64,000 nucleotides of DNA, from assembly GCF_900491745.1 (NCBI RefSeq), contig NZ_UETR01000014.1, positions 36,961 through 100,960 on the forward strand, in the 5' to 3' direction. The translations under genes were made by a program, and so were the position numbers. The DNA comes from Amarolinea aalborgensis (GTDB lineage: Bacteria > Chloroflexota > Anaerolineae > SSC4 > Amarolineaceae). The notes below the pieces were generated by a model. The model made no database searches and was not told the DNA's origin. It saw nothing but the letters and a program-made list of their open reading frames with translations. Below are positions 1 to 8,113 of the stretch, in pieces (the first letter of the stretch is position 1; every line of letters begins with the position of its first letter).

Positions 1-1206
1 GTGGTGCAATCGTTCACGCGCGAAGCCTACGAAGTCGGGCGCTTTCGGCACAGCATCCAGCAAACGCTGGTCCTGGCCTTCAAGCGCATCCGCCTGAGTT
101 CGTTGTTCGGCCCCCTGGCGTCGTTCATGGGTTTTGCGGCGGTCGTCTCGGTTTTTTGGTTTGGCGGGCACGAGGTGCTGGCCGGCCGCTTAACCGCCGG
201 GCAACTCCTGATGTTCCTCATCCTGACGCTGACCATTGCCGGCTCCATCGGCCAGTTCAGCGGCCTGTGGACCAGCCTGCAAGAGGCGCTGGGCGCCAGC
301 AAGCGCCTGTTTGAGATCCTGGACGCGGAGCCGGAAATTGCCGACGCGCCGGGCGCGGCGCCGCTGCCCTCGGTCGTAGGGCGCATCACGTTCGACGGGG
401 TCTCCTTTGCCTACAAGGATAATCCCAGCACGGCCATTCTCAACGATATCCAGCTGGATGTGCGCCCCGGCGAGGTGTTGGCGTTGGTTGGCCCGAGCGG
501 CGCGGGCAAGACCACGCTGGTCAACCTGATTCCGCGCTTCTATGATCCCACGGACGGCCGCCTGTGCGTGGATGGGCAGGACATCCGCGGCGTGCAGGTC
601 AAGAGCCTGCGCGATCAGATCGCCATTGTGCCGCAGGAGACGCTGCTGTTTGGCGGCGCTGTGCGTGAAAACATCCTCTACGGCCGCCTGGAAGCAAGCG
701 AGGCCGAGATGATCGAAGCCGCCCGCGCCGCGAACGCGCACGACTTCATCACGCAGCTGCCCAACGGCTATGACACCGTGGTCGGCGAACGGGGCGTCAA
801 GTTGAGCGGCGGACAGCGCCAGCGCATCGCCATTGCGCGTGCGATTCTCAAAGACCCGCGCATCCTCCTGCTGGATGAGGCGACCTCATCGCTGGACAGC
901 GAGAGCGAGGGGCTGGTGCAGGAGGCGTTGGAACACTTGATGCGCGGCCGTACGAGCGTCGTCATTGCGCACCGACTCTCGACGATTCAGAACGCGGATC
1001 GGATTGCCGTCCTGGAAGAGGGACGCCTGGTGGAGCTTGGCACGCACGACGAATTGATGAAGCTGGATGGCTTGTACGCGCGCCTCTACCGCATGCAGTT
1101 CAAGCTCGACGAGTCGCCGGTTGCAGCGCTGCCCGCGGATGGTCATGAGGAGCCGGTCGTCGCGCCGCGGCGGCGCTCGTTCAATTTCCTCTCCGGCCTG
1201 GCCTGA
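1..1206 (+). CDS. ABC exporter, fused permease-ATPase, C-terminal part (5' end outside window)
   Basis: This is the C-terminal two thirds of a type IV (MsbA/LmrA-like) ABC exporter half-transporter. The frame is open from base 1, so the true start lies upstream; a full protein is about 600 residues and only 401 are here. The first ~110 residues hold the last membrane helices and coupling regions. The nucleotide-binding domain follows: Walker A (GPSGAGKTT, near residue 164), Q-loop (IVPQETLLFGG), ABC signature (LSGGQRQR), Walker B (RILLLDEATS) and the switch His in VVIAHRLST. All ATPase motifs are intact. The last ~30 residues are a charged tail. Substrate is not readable from sequence; lipid, peptide or drug export are all possible. 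It converges on hutH with palindrome A between them. Confidence 0.9.
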   Translation: MVQSFTREAYEVGRFRHSIQQTLVLAFKRIRLSSLFGPLASFMGFAAVVSVFWFGGHEVLAGRLTAGQLLMFLILTLTIAGSIGQFSGLWTSLQEALGASKRLFEILDAEPEIADAPGAAPLPSVVGRITFDGVSFAYKDNPSTAILNDIQLDVRPGEVLALVGPSGAGKTTLVNLIPRFYDPTDGRLCVDGQDIRGVQVKSLRDQIAIVPQETLLFGGAVRENILYGRLEASEAEMIEAARAANAHDFITQLPNGYDTVVGERGVKLSGGQRQRIAIARAILKDPRILLLDEATSSLDSESEGLVQEALEHLMRGRTSVVIAHRLSTIQNADRIAVLEEGRLVELGTHDELMKLDGLYARLYRMQFKLDESPVAALPADGHEEPVVAPRRRSFNFLSGLA

Positions 1207-1292
1207 AAATAGCCCGATGGCTCACACAAAGACACCAAGACACGAAGTTGCTCTTGACTCCTGGGCGGCTTTGTGTCTTTGTGTGAGATTTT
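1205..1292. repeat. Short-period imperfect palindrome, type A copy 1
   Basis: Arms at 1221-1239 and 1269-1287 are complementary at 18 of 19 positions (left arm CTCACACAAAGACACCAAG) and are built from a repeating CAAAGACA-like unit; the loop is about 29 nt. It lies between two convergent genes. A second copy in inverted orientation is at 38515-38599, and 23 bp at the outer edge (1205-1227 versus 38577-38599) are identical between copies. It could act as a bidirectional terminator, but no U-tract follows the stem. Confidence 0.8.
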
Positions 1293-1306
1293 CTTGCTCA
1301 CAGAGC

Positions 1307-2953
1307 CTATTTCGATCCGCTTGCGCTCATGTCGGCCGCCGCGGCCACCGCGCCGCTGATGACGAGTTGGCGGGCGGCCTCGATCAGCGGATACATCACC
1401 ATGTCGGCGGCGACGAAGGGCACGTGTTGGCGCAACAAGGCATAAACGGGCGCAGTGCCGCGGCCCAGGGCCGTGGTTGGCCCCAGCACGCGGCGGCGAA
1501 AGTCAATGCCTTGGGCCGCGGCCAACAATTCCATCGCCAGGATAGACTCCAGATTGCGCACGATGCGCCGCGCCTGGCGCCCGCCAATCGGCCCGTTGCT
1601 GACGTGATCTTCGACATTGGCCGAGGTCGGAATCGTGTCCGCGCTGGCCGGATGCACCAGGGCTTTGTTCTCGCTGCACAGGGCGGCCGCCGTGTACTGC
1701 ACCAGCATGAAGCCGCTGTTCAGACCGCCGTCGAGGGTCAAGAAGGGGGGCAGCACATGCCCGTTGCTGTCCGCATCCAGCAGGCGGCTCAGGCGGCGCT
1801 CCGACATGTTGCCTAGTTCGGTTAGCGCCAGGCCCAGGTAATCAAACGCGATCGCCAGCGGCTCGCCGTGGAAATTGCCCCCAGAGATGACATCCACCGC
1901 GCCCGTCGCCTCATCCACGAAGATCAGCGGGTTATCCGTGGCGCTGTTCAACTCAATCTCCACCACCCAGCGCGCGTACTTGATGGCATCTTCGCACGCG
2001 CCATGCACCTGCGGAATGCAGCGCAGGGTGTAGGCATCCTGCGGATCAATCGGCGTGTGCCGGTGCGGCGGCACGAAATCCGCAGATGGAGCCGTAGTCG
2101 CGGCGGGTGCAGACGCGGGATGGTGATCGCGCGTGAACTCGGAACCGGCCAGCAGGCCGCGCAAGCGCGCAGCGCATTCCATCTGGCGGGGATGCGGCCG
2201 CGCGGCGTGAATACGCGCATCGAAGGCGCGAACCGTGCCATGCAGGGCTTCCAATGACAGGCAGCCAGCCATATCGGCCACGCGCGCCGCATTCTCAGCC
2301 TCGGCTACGGCCAGGCAGCCGAGCGCGGCCATCAGGCTGGTGCCATTGGTCAAGGCCAGGCCCTCCTTGGCTTGCAAGATCACCGGCGCCAGGCCTACCT
2401 GGGCCAGCGCGGCGGCGCCGGGCATGATGCGGCCCTGCACCTCCGCGTCGCCCAGGCCAATCAGCACCAGGCCAACGTGCGCCAGCGGCGCCAGGTCGCC
2501 GGACGCGCCGAGTGAGCCTTGGCGCGGCACCACCGGATGCACGCCGCGCTCCAACATGCGCAGCAGCAGGCCGATGACCTCCGAGCGGATGCCAGAATAT
2601 CCCAGGGCCAACGTGTTGGCGCGGATGAGCATCATCGCGCGCACCACATCGGTCGCAAACGGCGCGCCCACGCCGACGGCGTGGCTCATCAGGATGTTGC
2701 GCTGCAGTTGGGTTGTCTGTTCCGGCGAAATCAAAATGCTTTTGAACGCGCCAAAGCCGGTGGTGATGCCGTAGACGATTTGCGCCTGCGCCACAATCGT
2801 CTCCACCGCGGCGTGCGCGCGTTGAATACGCTCCTGCGCCGCATCGCTCAGGCGCAGACGCAGCATTCCTGGCGCCGCGCGCGCCGCCTGCACCACGTGC
2901 GCAATCGTAAGCGATTGTCCGTCGAGCACTAGTTCGAACATGCCAGCAGTCAT
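1307..2953 (-). CDS. hutH: Histidine ammonia-lyase
   Basis: Deaminates L-histidine to trans-urocanate, the first step of histidine degradation, in the cytoplasm. The MIO-forming Ala-Ser-Gly triad is present in GSLGASGDLAPLAHV, and the family signature region around NGTSLMAALG is intact. The start at 2953 is chosen because AAGGAGG lies 12 nt upstream; an ATG at 2941 is also possible, and the frame stays open further upstream without a better start. At 548 residues it is longer than the usual ~510: a Pro/Ala/His-rich stretch near residues 245-275 looks like a lineage-specific insertion. Imidazolonepropionase, step three of the same pathway, is at 62601-63920; urocanase is not in the window. Divergent from the dehydrogenase at 3241. 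Confidence 0.93.
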   Translation of the reverse strand: MTAGMFELVLDGQSLTIAHVVQAARAAPGMLRLRLSDAAQERIQRAHAAVETIVAQAQIVYGITTGFGAFKSILISPEQTTQLQRNILMSHAVGVGAPFATDVVRAMMLIRANTLALGYSGIRSEVIGLLLRMLERGVHPVVPRQGSLGASGDLAPLAHVGLVLIGLGDAEVQGRIMPGAAALAQVGLAPVILQAKEGLALTNGTSLMAALGCLAVAEAENAARVADMAGCLSLEALHGTVRAFDARIHAARPHPRQMECAARLRGLLAGSEFTRDHHPASAPAATTAPSADFVPPHRHTPIDPQDAYTLRCIPQVHGACEDAIKYARWVVEIELNSATDNPLIFVDEATGAVDVISGGNFHGEPLAIAFDYLGLALTELGNMSERRLSRLLDADSNGHVLPPFLTLDGGLNSGFMLVQYTAAALCSENKALVHPASADTIPTSANVEDHVSNGPIGGRQARRIVRNLESILAMELLAAAQGIDFRRRVLGPTTALGRGTAPVYALLRQHVPFVAADMVMYPLIEAARQLVISGAVAAAADMSASGSK

Positions 2954-2992
2954 GGCAGGTGAGAGCCTCCTTAATGCCAGATTCAGCGCGCC

Positions 2993-3076
2993 TTTGACCA
3001 CAAGGAACGCAAAGAACACAGAGAACATGAAGAATCTGTGCTTTTTGTGCTCTTTGCGATCTCTGTGGTCAAAAAA
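2993..3076. repeat. Short-period imperfect palindrome, type B copy 1
   Basis: The left arm begins TTTGACCACA and runs into repeats of AACACAGAG; the right arm mirrors it and ends TCTGTGGTCAAA. The unit repeats roughly every 8-9 nt. It lies between the divergent genes hutH and the nucleotide-sugar dehydrogenase, so a terminator role is unlikely here. A related copy is at 15852-15950. Confidence 0.75.
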
Positions 3077-3161
3077 AACCGTTGAGAGTTACTTCATTTT
3101 ACCACACCTGACCCCATGTGAACCGAACGGCCTGTTTTCAACTTGCAACTCAGGCAGCAAG

Positions 3162-3190
3162 TTGCCATGCGCCGCGTTTTCAGGTATCAT
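3162..3190 (+). promoter_or_regulatory. Candidate sigma70-type promoter for the dehydrogenase at 3241
   Basis: TTGCCA (3162-3167), a 17-nt spacer, then TATCAT (3185-3190). It would start transcription near 3197, about 44 nt before the ATG. Position and spacing fit; there is no experimental support. Confidence 0.45.
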
Positions 3191-3240
3191 GACGCCGCCC
3201 CCTACCTATCCCAACAACCCAGCAAGAGGGAAGTGTCTGC

Positions 3241-4668
3241 ATGAAAATCCTAGTTGTTGGCACCGGCTTTGTTGGCCTTACCCATGCGGCCGTGTGTTCT
3301 GAATTTGGACATCTGGTTTATGCCTATGACATTGACCAGACACGCATCGCGGCCTATCAGAGCGGCGACCGACAGCGCATCGAGCGTTACGTCAACGAGC
3401 CAGAGCTGGCCGATGTAGTCACCGAGAATCTGAATCACCATCTGTTCTTTGTCTCAGAGGTCGAACCGATCCTCGAAGGCACCCAGGTCATCTTCTTGTG
3501 TCTGCCCACGCCGCCGCTGCGCAGCGGCGCCACCGACTTGAGCTACTATCTGAAAGCGGTCCATCAATTGGGCGAGCTGCTGGCCAACCGCCAGGATCAG
3601 CGCCGGGTGGTGCTGGTGAACAAGAGCACGGTGCCCGTGGGCACGGCGCGCAAGCTGCAGAAGGTGCTGCAGGAGCATCACGTGCCCAACTTCGGCGTTG
3701 CTTCCAATCCAGAGTTTCTACCCGAAGGCAATGCGGTCGAGCGCTCGCGCAAGCCCGATCGCGTGGTTGTCGGCGCAGATACCAGCGAAGATTTCACCAT
3801 GCTGCGCCATGTCTACCCGCAGTTCGTCAACCATGTGCGCATTCGCTACATCGAAACTACCCCGGAGACAGCCGAGGCCATCAAGTATGTCGCCAATACG
3901 CTGCTCCTGACCTACGTCTCCTTCTGGAACGGGGTTGGCGCGCGGCTGGCGGAAACGTTCGACAACATTGACATGGCGCAGCTCAAGCTCGGCGTGACCG
4001 CGGACGAGCGCATCAGCAAATGGGGATCGTATGTCAGCAACGGCGCGGGCGGCAGTTGTTTTGGGAAGGACATCCAGTCGCTGACCTACCAGTTGAGCCG
4101 TCGCGGCCGGTCCACGGATCTGCTGCGGGCCGTCTACCAGATCAACGAATATCAAAAGAGCTACCTGGTTGATCGCGCCGTGCATGAAGCGCACTTCAGC
4201 TTCAACCACAAGACCGTGGCCTTGCTGGGGCTGGCATTCAAGAAGCACACCAATGACATTCGTGACTCCTCTGCACTCAAAGTAGTGGATGGCCTGCTGG
4301 CATTGGGCGTCAAGGCCATTCGCGCTTATGACCCGCTTGCCACCGAAGAAGCGCAGCACCACTTCGACCCGCGGCGCAACCACTTGTTCGAAAAGATCAG
4401 CTATCACAGCAGCGCGCACGTAGCCATGGAAGGCAGCGACGCCCTCTTCATCTCTACCGACTGGGAGGAGTTTCGCGGCATTTCTAACGACATCGAACAT
4501 ACGTGCCGCCCGCCCTACCTGATCATTGACGGCCGGCGCATGATTTCTGATTTTGCTGAATTGGTCGCCCGCGGTTATACCTACCTGGCGGTTGGCTCGC
4601 CGGTGCTGCGGCCCAATGCCCCTGCCTCCTTGCCCGAGGCTGAGAACGAAGACGGGGATGAAGAGTAG
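3241..4668 (+). CDS. UDP-glucose/GDP-mannose dehydrogenase family protein
   Basis: Probable NAD-dependent, two-step oxidation of a nucleotide sugar to its uronic acid, supplying precursors for surface polysaccharide. The N-terminus carries a Rossmann motif (VVGTGFVGLTHAAV, residues 5-18). The active-site cysteine is in GAGGSCFGKDI (near residue 278), and NDIRDSSALKVVDG marks the C-terminal UDP-binding domain. At 475 residues it is full length for the family. The start is preceded by a purine-rich AGAGGGAAG. A second, different dehydrogenase is at 27940-29229. Specificity (UDP-glucose versus another sugar) cannot be told from sequence alone. Confidence 0.88.
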   Translation: MKILVVGTGFVGLTHAAVCSEFGHLVYAYDIDQTRIAAYQSGDRQRIERYVNEPELADVVTENLNHHLFFVSEVEPILEGTQVIFLCLPTPPLRSGATDLSYYLKAVHQLGELLANRQDQRRVVLVNKSTVPVGTARKLQKVLQEHHVPNFGVASNPEFLPEGNAVERSRKPDRVVVGADTSEDFTMLRHVYPQFVNHVRIRYIETTPETAEAIKYVANTLLLTYVSFWNGVGARLAETFDNIDMAQLKLGVTADERISKWGSYVSNGAGGSCFGKDIQSLTYQLSRRGRSTDLLRAVYQINEYQKSYLVDRAVHEAHFSFNHKTVALLGLAFKKHTNDIRDSSALKVVDGLLALGVKAIRAYDPLATEEAQHHFDPRRNHLFEKISYHSSAHVAMEGSDALFISTDWEEFRGISNDIEHTCRPPYLIIDGRRMISDFAELVARGYTYLAVGSPVLRPNAPASLPEAENEDGDEE

Positions 4669-4721
4669 GGGACTGGCAATGCGGACACACATCCTGGCTG
4701 GATGAACAGAGAGGAAGATAT

Positions 4722-5174
4722 ATGCCAGGCAAATACTTCGACGATTTGACCGTGGGCACGCGCATCCAGCACAGCCTGGGGCGCACAGTGACAGAAATGG
4801 ACAACGTGCTTTTCAGCGCCCTGACGATGAATCCCCAGCCGCTGCACCTGAATGAGGATTTTGCCAGCCGCACGTCGTTTGGGCAGCGGATTGTCAACGG
4901 CATCTTCACGATGGGCCTGGTGGTTGGCCTGACCGTGTCTGAATTGACCGAGGGCACCATTGTGGCGAACTTATCGTATGAGCGGGTGACACATCCGCGC
5001 CCCGTCTTTCATGGCGACACCATCTACGTGGAGACGGAAGTGTTGGAGATGCGCGATTCTGCCTCTAAGCCCGATCGCGGCCTGGTGCGGTTGCGTCATG
5101 TGGGCAAGAACCAAACCGGCGCCGTGGTGATTGAATTGGAACGGACGGTGCTTTTCCTGAAACGACCGGCCTGA
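4722..5174 (+). CDS. MaoC-like hot-dog dehydratase
   Basis: A 150-residue single hot-dog protein of the MaoC (R-specific enoyl-CoA hydratase) family. The hydratase-type segment includes NPQPLHLNEDFA with the expected Asp/His region, followed by GQRIVNGIFTMG and HPRPVFHGDTIYVETEV, typical of the subgroup found beside CitE-like lyases. It probably hydrates an enoyl-CoA. A CitE-like lyase starts 727 nt downstream in the same orientation, with one small Rossmann protein between. By analogy with MaoC-CitE gene pairs in actinobacteria (for example Rv2499c-Rv2498c) it may act on a branched or dicarboxylic CoA ester; that is inference. Confidence 0.85.
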   Translation: MPGKYFDDLTVGTRIQHSLGRTVTEMDNVLFSALTMNPQPLHLNEDFASRTSFGQRIVNGIFTMGLVVGLTVSELTEGTIVANLSYERVTHPRPVFHGDTIYVETEVLEMRDSASKPDRGLVRLRHVGKNQTGAVVIELERTVLFLKRPA

Positions 5175-5275
5175 AAAGGTCGCAGGCGGCCGAAGTTGCG
5201 GCAATGATGATCAACCCTGCGCAGGCTGACGCCGGGCGCAGGAGCCTAAGCAAATGACATGAAAGGTGAGGGAAT

Positions 5276-5887
5276 ATGAAAGTTGGAGTTCTAGGCGCCG
5301 GGCATATCGGCGGTACGCTGGGCAAGCGGTGGGCGCAGGCTGGTCATACGGTTCAGTTCGGCGTACGTGACGTGACAAAGCCCGAGGCGCAGGCGTTAGT
5401 CAGCGGATTGGGCGCGCAGGCATCGGTTGCGACGCTGGCGGAGGCCATTGCCTTCGGCGAGGTGGTGGTCTTCGCCATTCCTGGCGGCGCGATGGAGGCG
5501 ACCATTCGCGCCCATGCCGCGGCCTTGAACGGCAAAATTGTGATTGATTCCGCCAACCGCATGGGCGCGCCGGCCATGAACAGCGCGGCCATCTTCGCAT
5601 CCCAGGCGCCTGGCGCCACGGTGTTTCGAGCCTTCAACACCATGGGTTGGGAGAACTTTGTCAACCCTCGCTTTGGCGATCAACAGGCTGATCTATTCTA
5701 CTGCGGCGCAGGGGGCGACGCGCAGGCGGCCGTTGAGCAGTTGATCGCAGACGCGGGGCTGCGCCCCATTCGCGTCGGCGACATCGCGCAGGCGTCGTTG
5801 GTGGACATGGTGACCGGCCTGTGGTTTGCCCTGGCCAACGGTCAGCGCATGGGGCGCCACCTGGCCTTCAAGGTGCTCACCGACTAA
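5276..5887 (+). CDS. NAD(P)-binding protein, F420-dependent NADP reductase-like
   Basis: A 203-residue protein consisting mainly of one Rossmann domain: GVLGAGHIGGTLGKRWAQAG at residues 4-23 binds the dinucleotide, and VVVFAIPGGAMEATI and AFNTMGWENFVNP match the F420-dependent NADP oxidoreductase / NADPH-dependent oxidoreductase family (about 200-230 residues). The exact acceptor is unknown; many members are not F420 enzymes. Its stop is 13 nt before the CitE-like start, so the two are very likely co-transcribed. Confidence 0.8.
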   Translation: MKVGVLGAGHIGGTLGKRWAQAGHTVQFGVRDVTKPEAQALVSGLGAQASVATLAEAIAFGEVVVFAIPGGAMEATIRAHAAALNGKIVIDSANRMGAPAMNSAAIFASQAPGATVFRAFNTMGWENFVNPRFGDQQADLFYCGAGGDAQAAVEQLIADAGLRPIRVGDIAQASLVDMVTGLWFALANGQRMGRHLAFKVLTD

Positions 5888-5900
5888 GGCAGGAGGCCGC

Positions 5901-6782
5901 ATGACCCGCGTCCGACGTTCCCTCTTGTTCATGCCCGGCGACAGTCTGCGCAAAATCGAAAAAGCGACGCACTTGCCAACCGATAGCATCATCATGGACT
6001 TGGAAGATGGCGTGGCGTTCAGCCGCAAGGCGGAGGCGCGGGCCGCCGTGGTGGAAGCCATGCGCACGCTGGACTTTGGCGGCCGCGAGCGCCTCGTGCG
6101 CATCAACCCGATCGGCTCTGGGCTAGAGACGGCTGACCTGGAGGCAGTGGTGGCCGGCCAGCCTGACGGCCTGGTGATACCCAAAGTCGAGTCCGCGGCG
6201 CAGGTGCAGTGGATCAGCCAGGCCCTGGCGTCAGCCGAACAGGCGCATGCGTGGGCGGCGGGCGCGGTGCGTCTGCTTGTTATCGTCGAGACCGCGATGG
6301 GCGTTATGAACGTGCGTGAGATTGCGGCCGCGGATGACCGCGTCGATGGGCTGATGTTCGGGGCTGAAGACCTGGCCGGCGACATCGGCGCGACGCGCAC
6401 GACGGAAGGCTGGGAAGTCTTCTATGCTCGCAGCGCCGTGGTGACGGCTGCTGCCGCCTATCGCCGGCAGGCCATTGACACTGTCTTCGTGGATTTGGCG
6501 GACGTGGAGGGCTTGCGCCGGGAATGTGAGCGCGCTATGCAGATGGGGTACACCGGCAAGATGGCGATTCACCCGCGCCAGGTCGAAGTGATCAACGCCG
6601 CGTTCACGCCGACGGCCGAGGCTGTCGCCCAGGCCCAACGCCTGATCGAGGCTTATGTCCAGCAGCAGGCCGCGGGCGCCGGCGCGTTTGCCTATGAAGG
6701 CAAAATGGTGGACATGCCGCTGATCCGCGCCGCAGAGCACGTCCTGGCGCGCGCGGCCGCGCAGCGGAGCCTTACCAGTTGA
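5901..6782 (+). CDS. HpcH/HpaI aldolase/citrate lyase family protein (CitE-like)
   Basis: TIM-barrel CoA-ester lyase of the CitE / malyl-CoA lyase family. Visible motifs are MDLEDGVAFS (metal-binding Glu/Asp loop), RINPIGSGL, the metal-ligand Glu in KVESAAQVQW, and MFGAEDLAGDIGA. At 293 residues it is full length for CitE-like proteins that act alone, and no citD/citF genes lie nearby, so it is not part of a citrate lyase complex. The start at 5901 is supported by AGGAGG 5 nt upstream; the open frame runs further 5' but inside the preceding gene. With the MaoC protein upstream it probably cleaves or condenses a 3-hydroxyacyl-CoA. Confidence 0.88.
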   Translation: MTRVRRSLLFMPGDSLRKIEKATHLPTDSIIMDLEDGVAFSRKAEARAAVVEAMRTLDFGGRERLVRINPIGSGLETADLEAVVAGQPDGLVIPKVESAAQVQWISQALASAEQAHAWAAGAVRLLVIVETAMGVMNVREIAAADDRVDGLMFGAEDLAGDIGATRTTEGWEVFYARSAVVTAAAAYRRQAIDTVFVDLADVEGLRRECERAMQMGYTGKMAIHPRQVEVINAAFTPTAEAVAQAQRLIEAYVQQQAAGAGAFAYEGKMVDMPLIRAAEHVLARAAAQRSLTS

Positions 6783-6812
6783 CTTCTGGCGCACAAAGCA
6801 AGGATTTGCCTG

Positions 6813-6876
6813 CCACGAATTACACGAATTGTCCGAAGGCAGAAGGATCAATTCGTGTAATTCGTGTAATTCGTGG
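6813..6876. repeat. Short-period perfect palindrome, type C
   Basis: Arms 6813-6830 (CCACGAATTACACGAATT) and 6859-6876 are perfectly complementary over 18 bp. The right side carries three 9-bp units, AATTCGTGT, AATTCGTGT, AATTCGTGG (6850-6876), against two on the left, suggesting unit gain or loss. It lies between two convergent genes. Confidence 0.85.
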
Positions 6877-6911
6877 CCGAGATCGTCGTGTTCGGTATCG
6901 GCTTGTCCGGG

Positions 6912-7892
6912 TTAGGGAATCCGCAGCTTTTGTCCCGGGCGAATGAGGCGCGGGTTCTTGATCTGATCCTTGTTGGCCTCGAACAGCTCCGGCCAGCGGT
7001 TGCCGTTGCCGTAGAAATGCGCGGCGATCTTGAAGAGACTATCGCCGGCCACCACCACGTAGATGCGCTCGCTGCCGCCCAGGACGCCGCGGGTCCCGGG
7101 CTGCTGGGGTTCAGCGCCCAGCGCTTCGCGGGCTTGGGCAGCCGCGGCAGCCTTGGCCTTTTCGGCCTCAGTTTGCGCTCCAGCGGCTCGGGCTGCAGCT
7201 TCTGCTTCTAGCGCGGCCTTGGCCGCGGCGGCTGCGGCCTGCGCCTTCGCGGCCGCTTCAGCTTCGGCCTCACGCCGGCGAGCTTCCATGTCAGCGGCTG
7301 TCTGTGCCGCGGCGGCGCGCTCAGCCGCAGCCTTGTCGGCGGCCGCCTTTTCAGCAGCCGCACGCTCAGCAAATGCTTTCTCAACCGCAGCCTTGGCCGC
7401 AGCCGCGCGCTCCGCCGCGGCTTTATCGGCGGCCGCGCGCTCGGCGGCGGCCTTTTCGGCGGCGACCCTTGCGGCCGCGGCGCGCTCAGCCTCGTCGGCC
7501 GCGGCCTTGACGTCTTGCAGGGCCTTTTCTGCCACAGCCATCGCCTCGTCATCGAGCTTGGACTGCTGCACCATGCCCCACAACTGCGTCAGCATCAAGG
7601 GGCCAGCCAGAACGCCGCCCAAGCCGCCGCCATGCTGCCCAAAAACCCCAATGCCCGCGCTGACATCGGTGCCATCGCCCTTGGGCGCCAATTCCACATT
7701 GAGCGCGGTCTTGGTGCCCATCACCACCTTGAAGGTGTCGGCCTTGCTGATGCTGATATGCCAGCCTTTGTCGCTGCTCTGGGTCTGGACCTCAAAGCCC
7801 TTGGCCTGAAAATGATTGGCGACGGCCTGCGCAACAGGCGCCAAATCCGCCACATGGACGGGAACCGTTTTTTGTGATTGGAAAACTCCCAT
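6912..7892 (-). CDS. LysM-domain protein with long Ala/Glu/Lys coiled region
   Basis: A 326-residue protein in three parts. Residues 1-125 form an uncharacterised globular domain containing a Gly-rich stretch (GQHGGGLGGVLAG). Residues ~130-270 are an almost unbroken Ala/Glu/Lys/Arg helix with recurring AAAERAAADKAA-type units, probably a coiled coil or stalk. Residues ~278-326 are a LysM domain (VVVAGDSLFKIAAHFYGNG ... LIRPGQKLRIP), a peptidoglycan or glycan binder often placed at the C-terminus. No signal peptide is obvious, so location is uncertain. The start at 7892 is chosen for AGGAGA upstream; the longer frame to 8060 lacks one. The repetitive coding DNA (7140-7520) generates long spurious frames on the other strand. 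Confidence 0.8.
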   Translation of the reverse strand: MGVFQSQKTVPVHVADLAPVAQAVANHFQAKGFEVQTQSSDKGWHISISKADTFKVVMGTKTALNVELAPKGDGTDVSAGIGVFGQHGGGLGGVLAGPLMLTQLWGMVQQSKLDDEAMAVAEKALQDVKAAADEAERAAAARVAAEKAAAERAAADKAAAERAAAAKAAVEKAFAERAAAEKAAADKAAAERAAAAQTAADMEARRREAEAEAAAKAQAAAAAAKAALEAEAAARAAGAQTEAEKAKAAAAAQAREALGAEPQQPGTRGVLGGSERIYVVVAGDSLFKIAAHFYGNGNRWPELFEANKDQIKNPRLIRPGQKLRIP

Positions 7893-8113
7893 ACTCTCTT
7901 TTTCTCCTGGTCTTTGACCAATTTTACTGTGCAACTCAGAGGCACAAGCCCTGACGCATGACCGCGGGCGAAGATTGGATGAGGTCGGCGTACGCGATGG
8001 TTTGAGGAAGAAGCTGACCTGCGGGGCATCCGGTGCGCCTCCGCAATCCTGAGCGCGCAAGGTATGATACGCCCGTAATCCACATTTGTCAAAGGCAAGA
8101 CGACATCAATCGC

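Noticed and set aside
6850..6876. Three tandem 9-bp units resembling the start of a CRISPR or satellite array
   Set aside because: No spacers and the units face a complementary arm; this is a palindrome, not an array. No CRISPR array or cas gene was seen anywhere in the window.
7063..7809. Plus-strand frame encoding almost only Ala/Ser/Arg
   Set aside because: It is the mirror of the Ala/Glu/Lys repeat in the LysM gene; composition reflects the repeat, not a protein.
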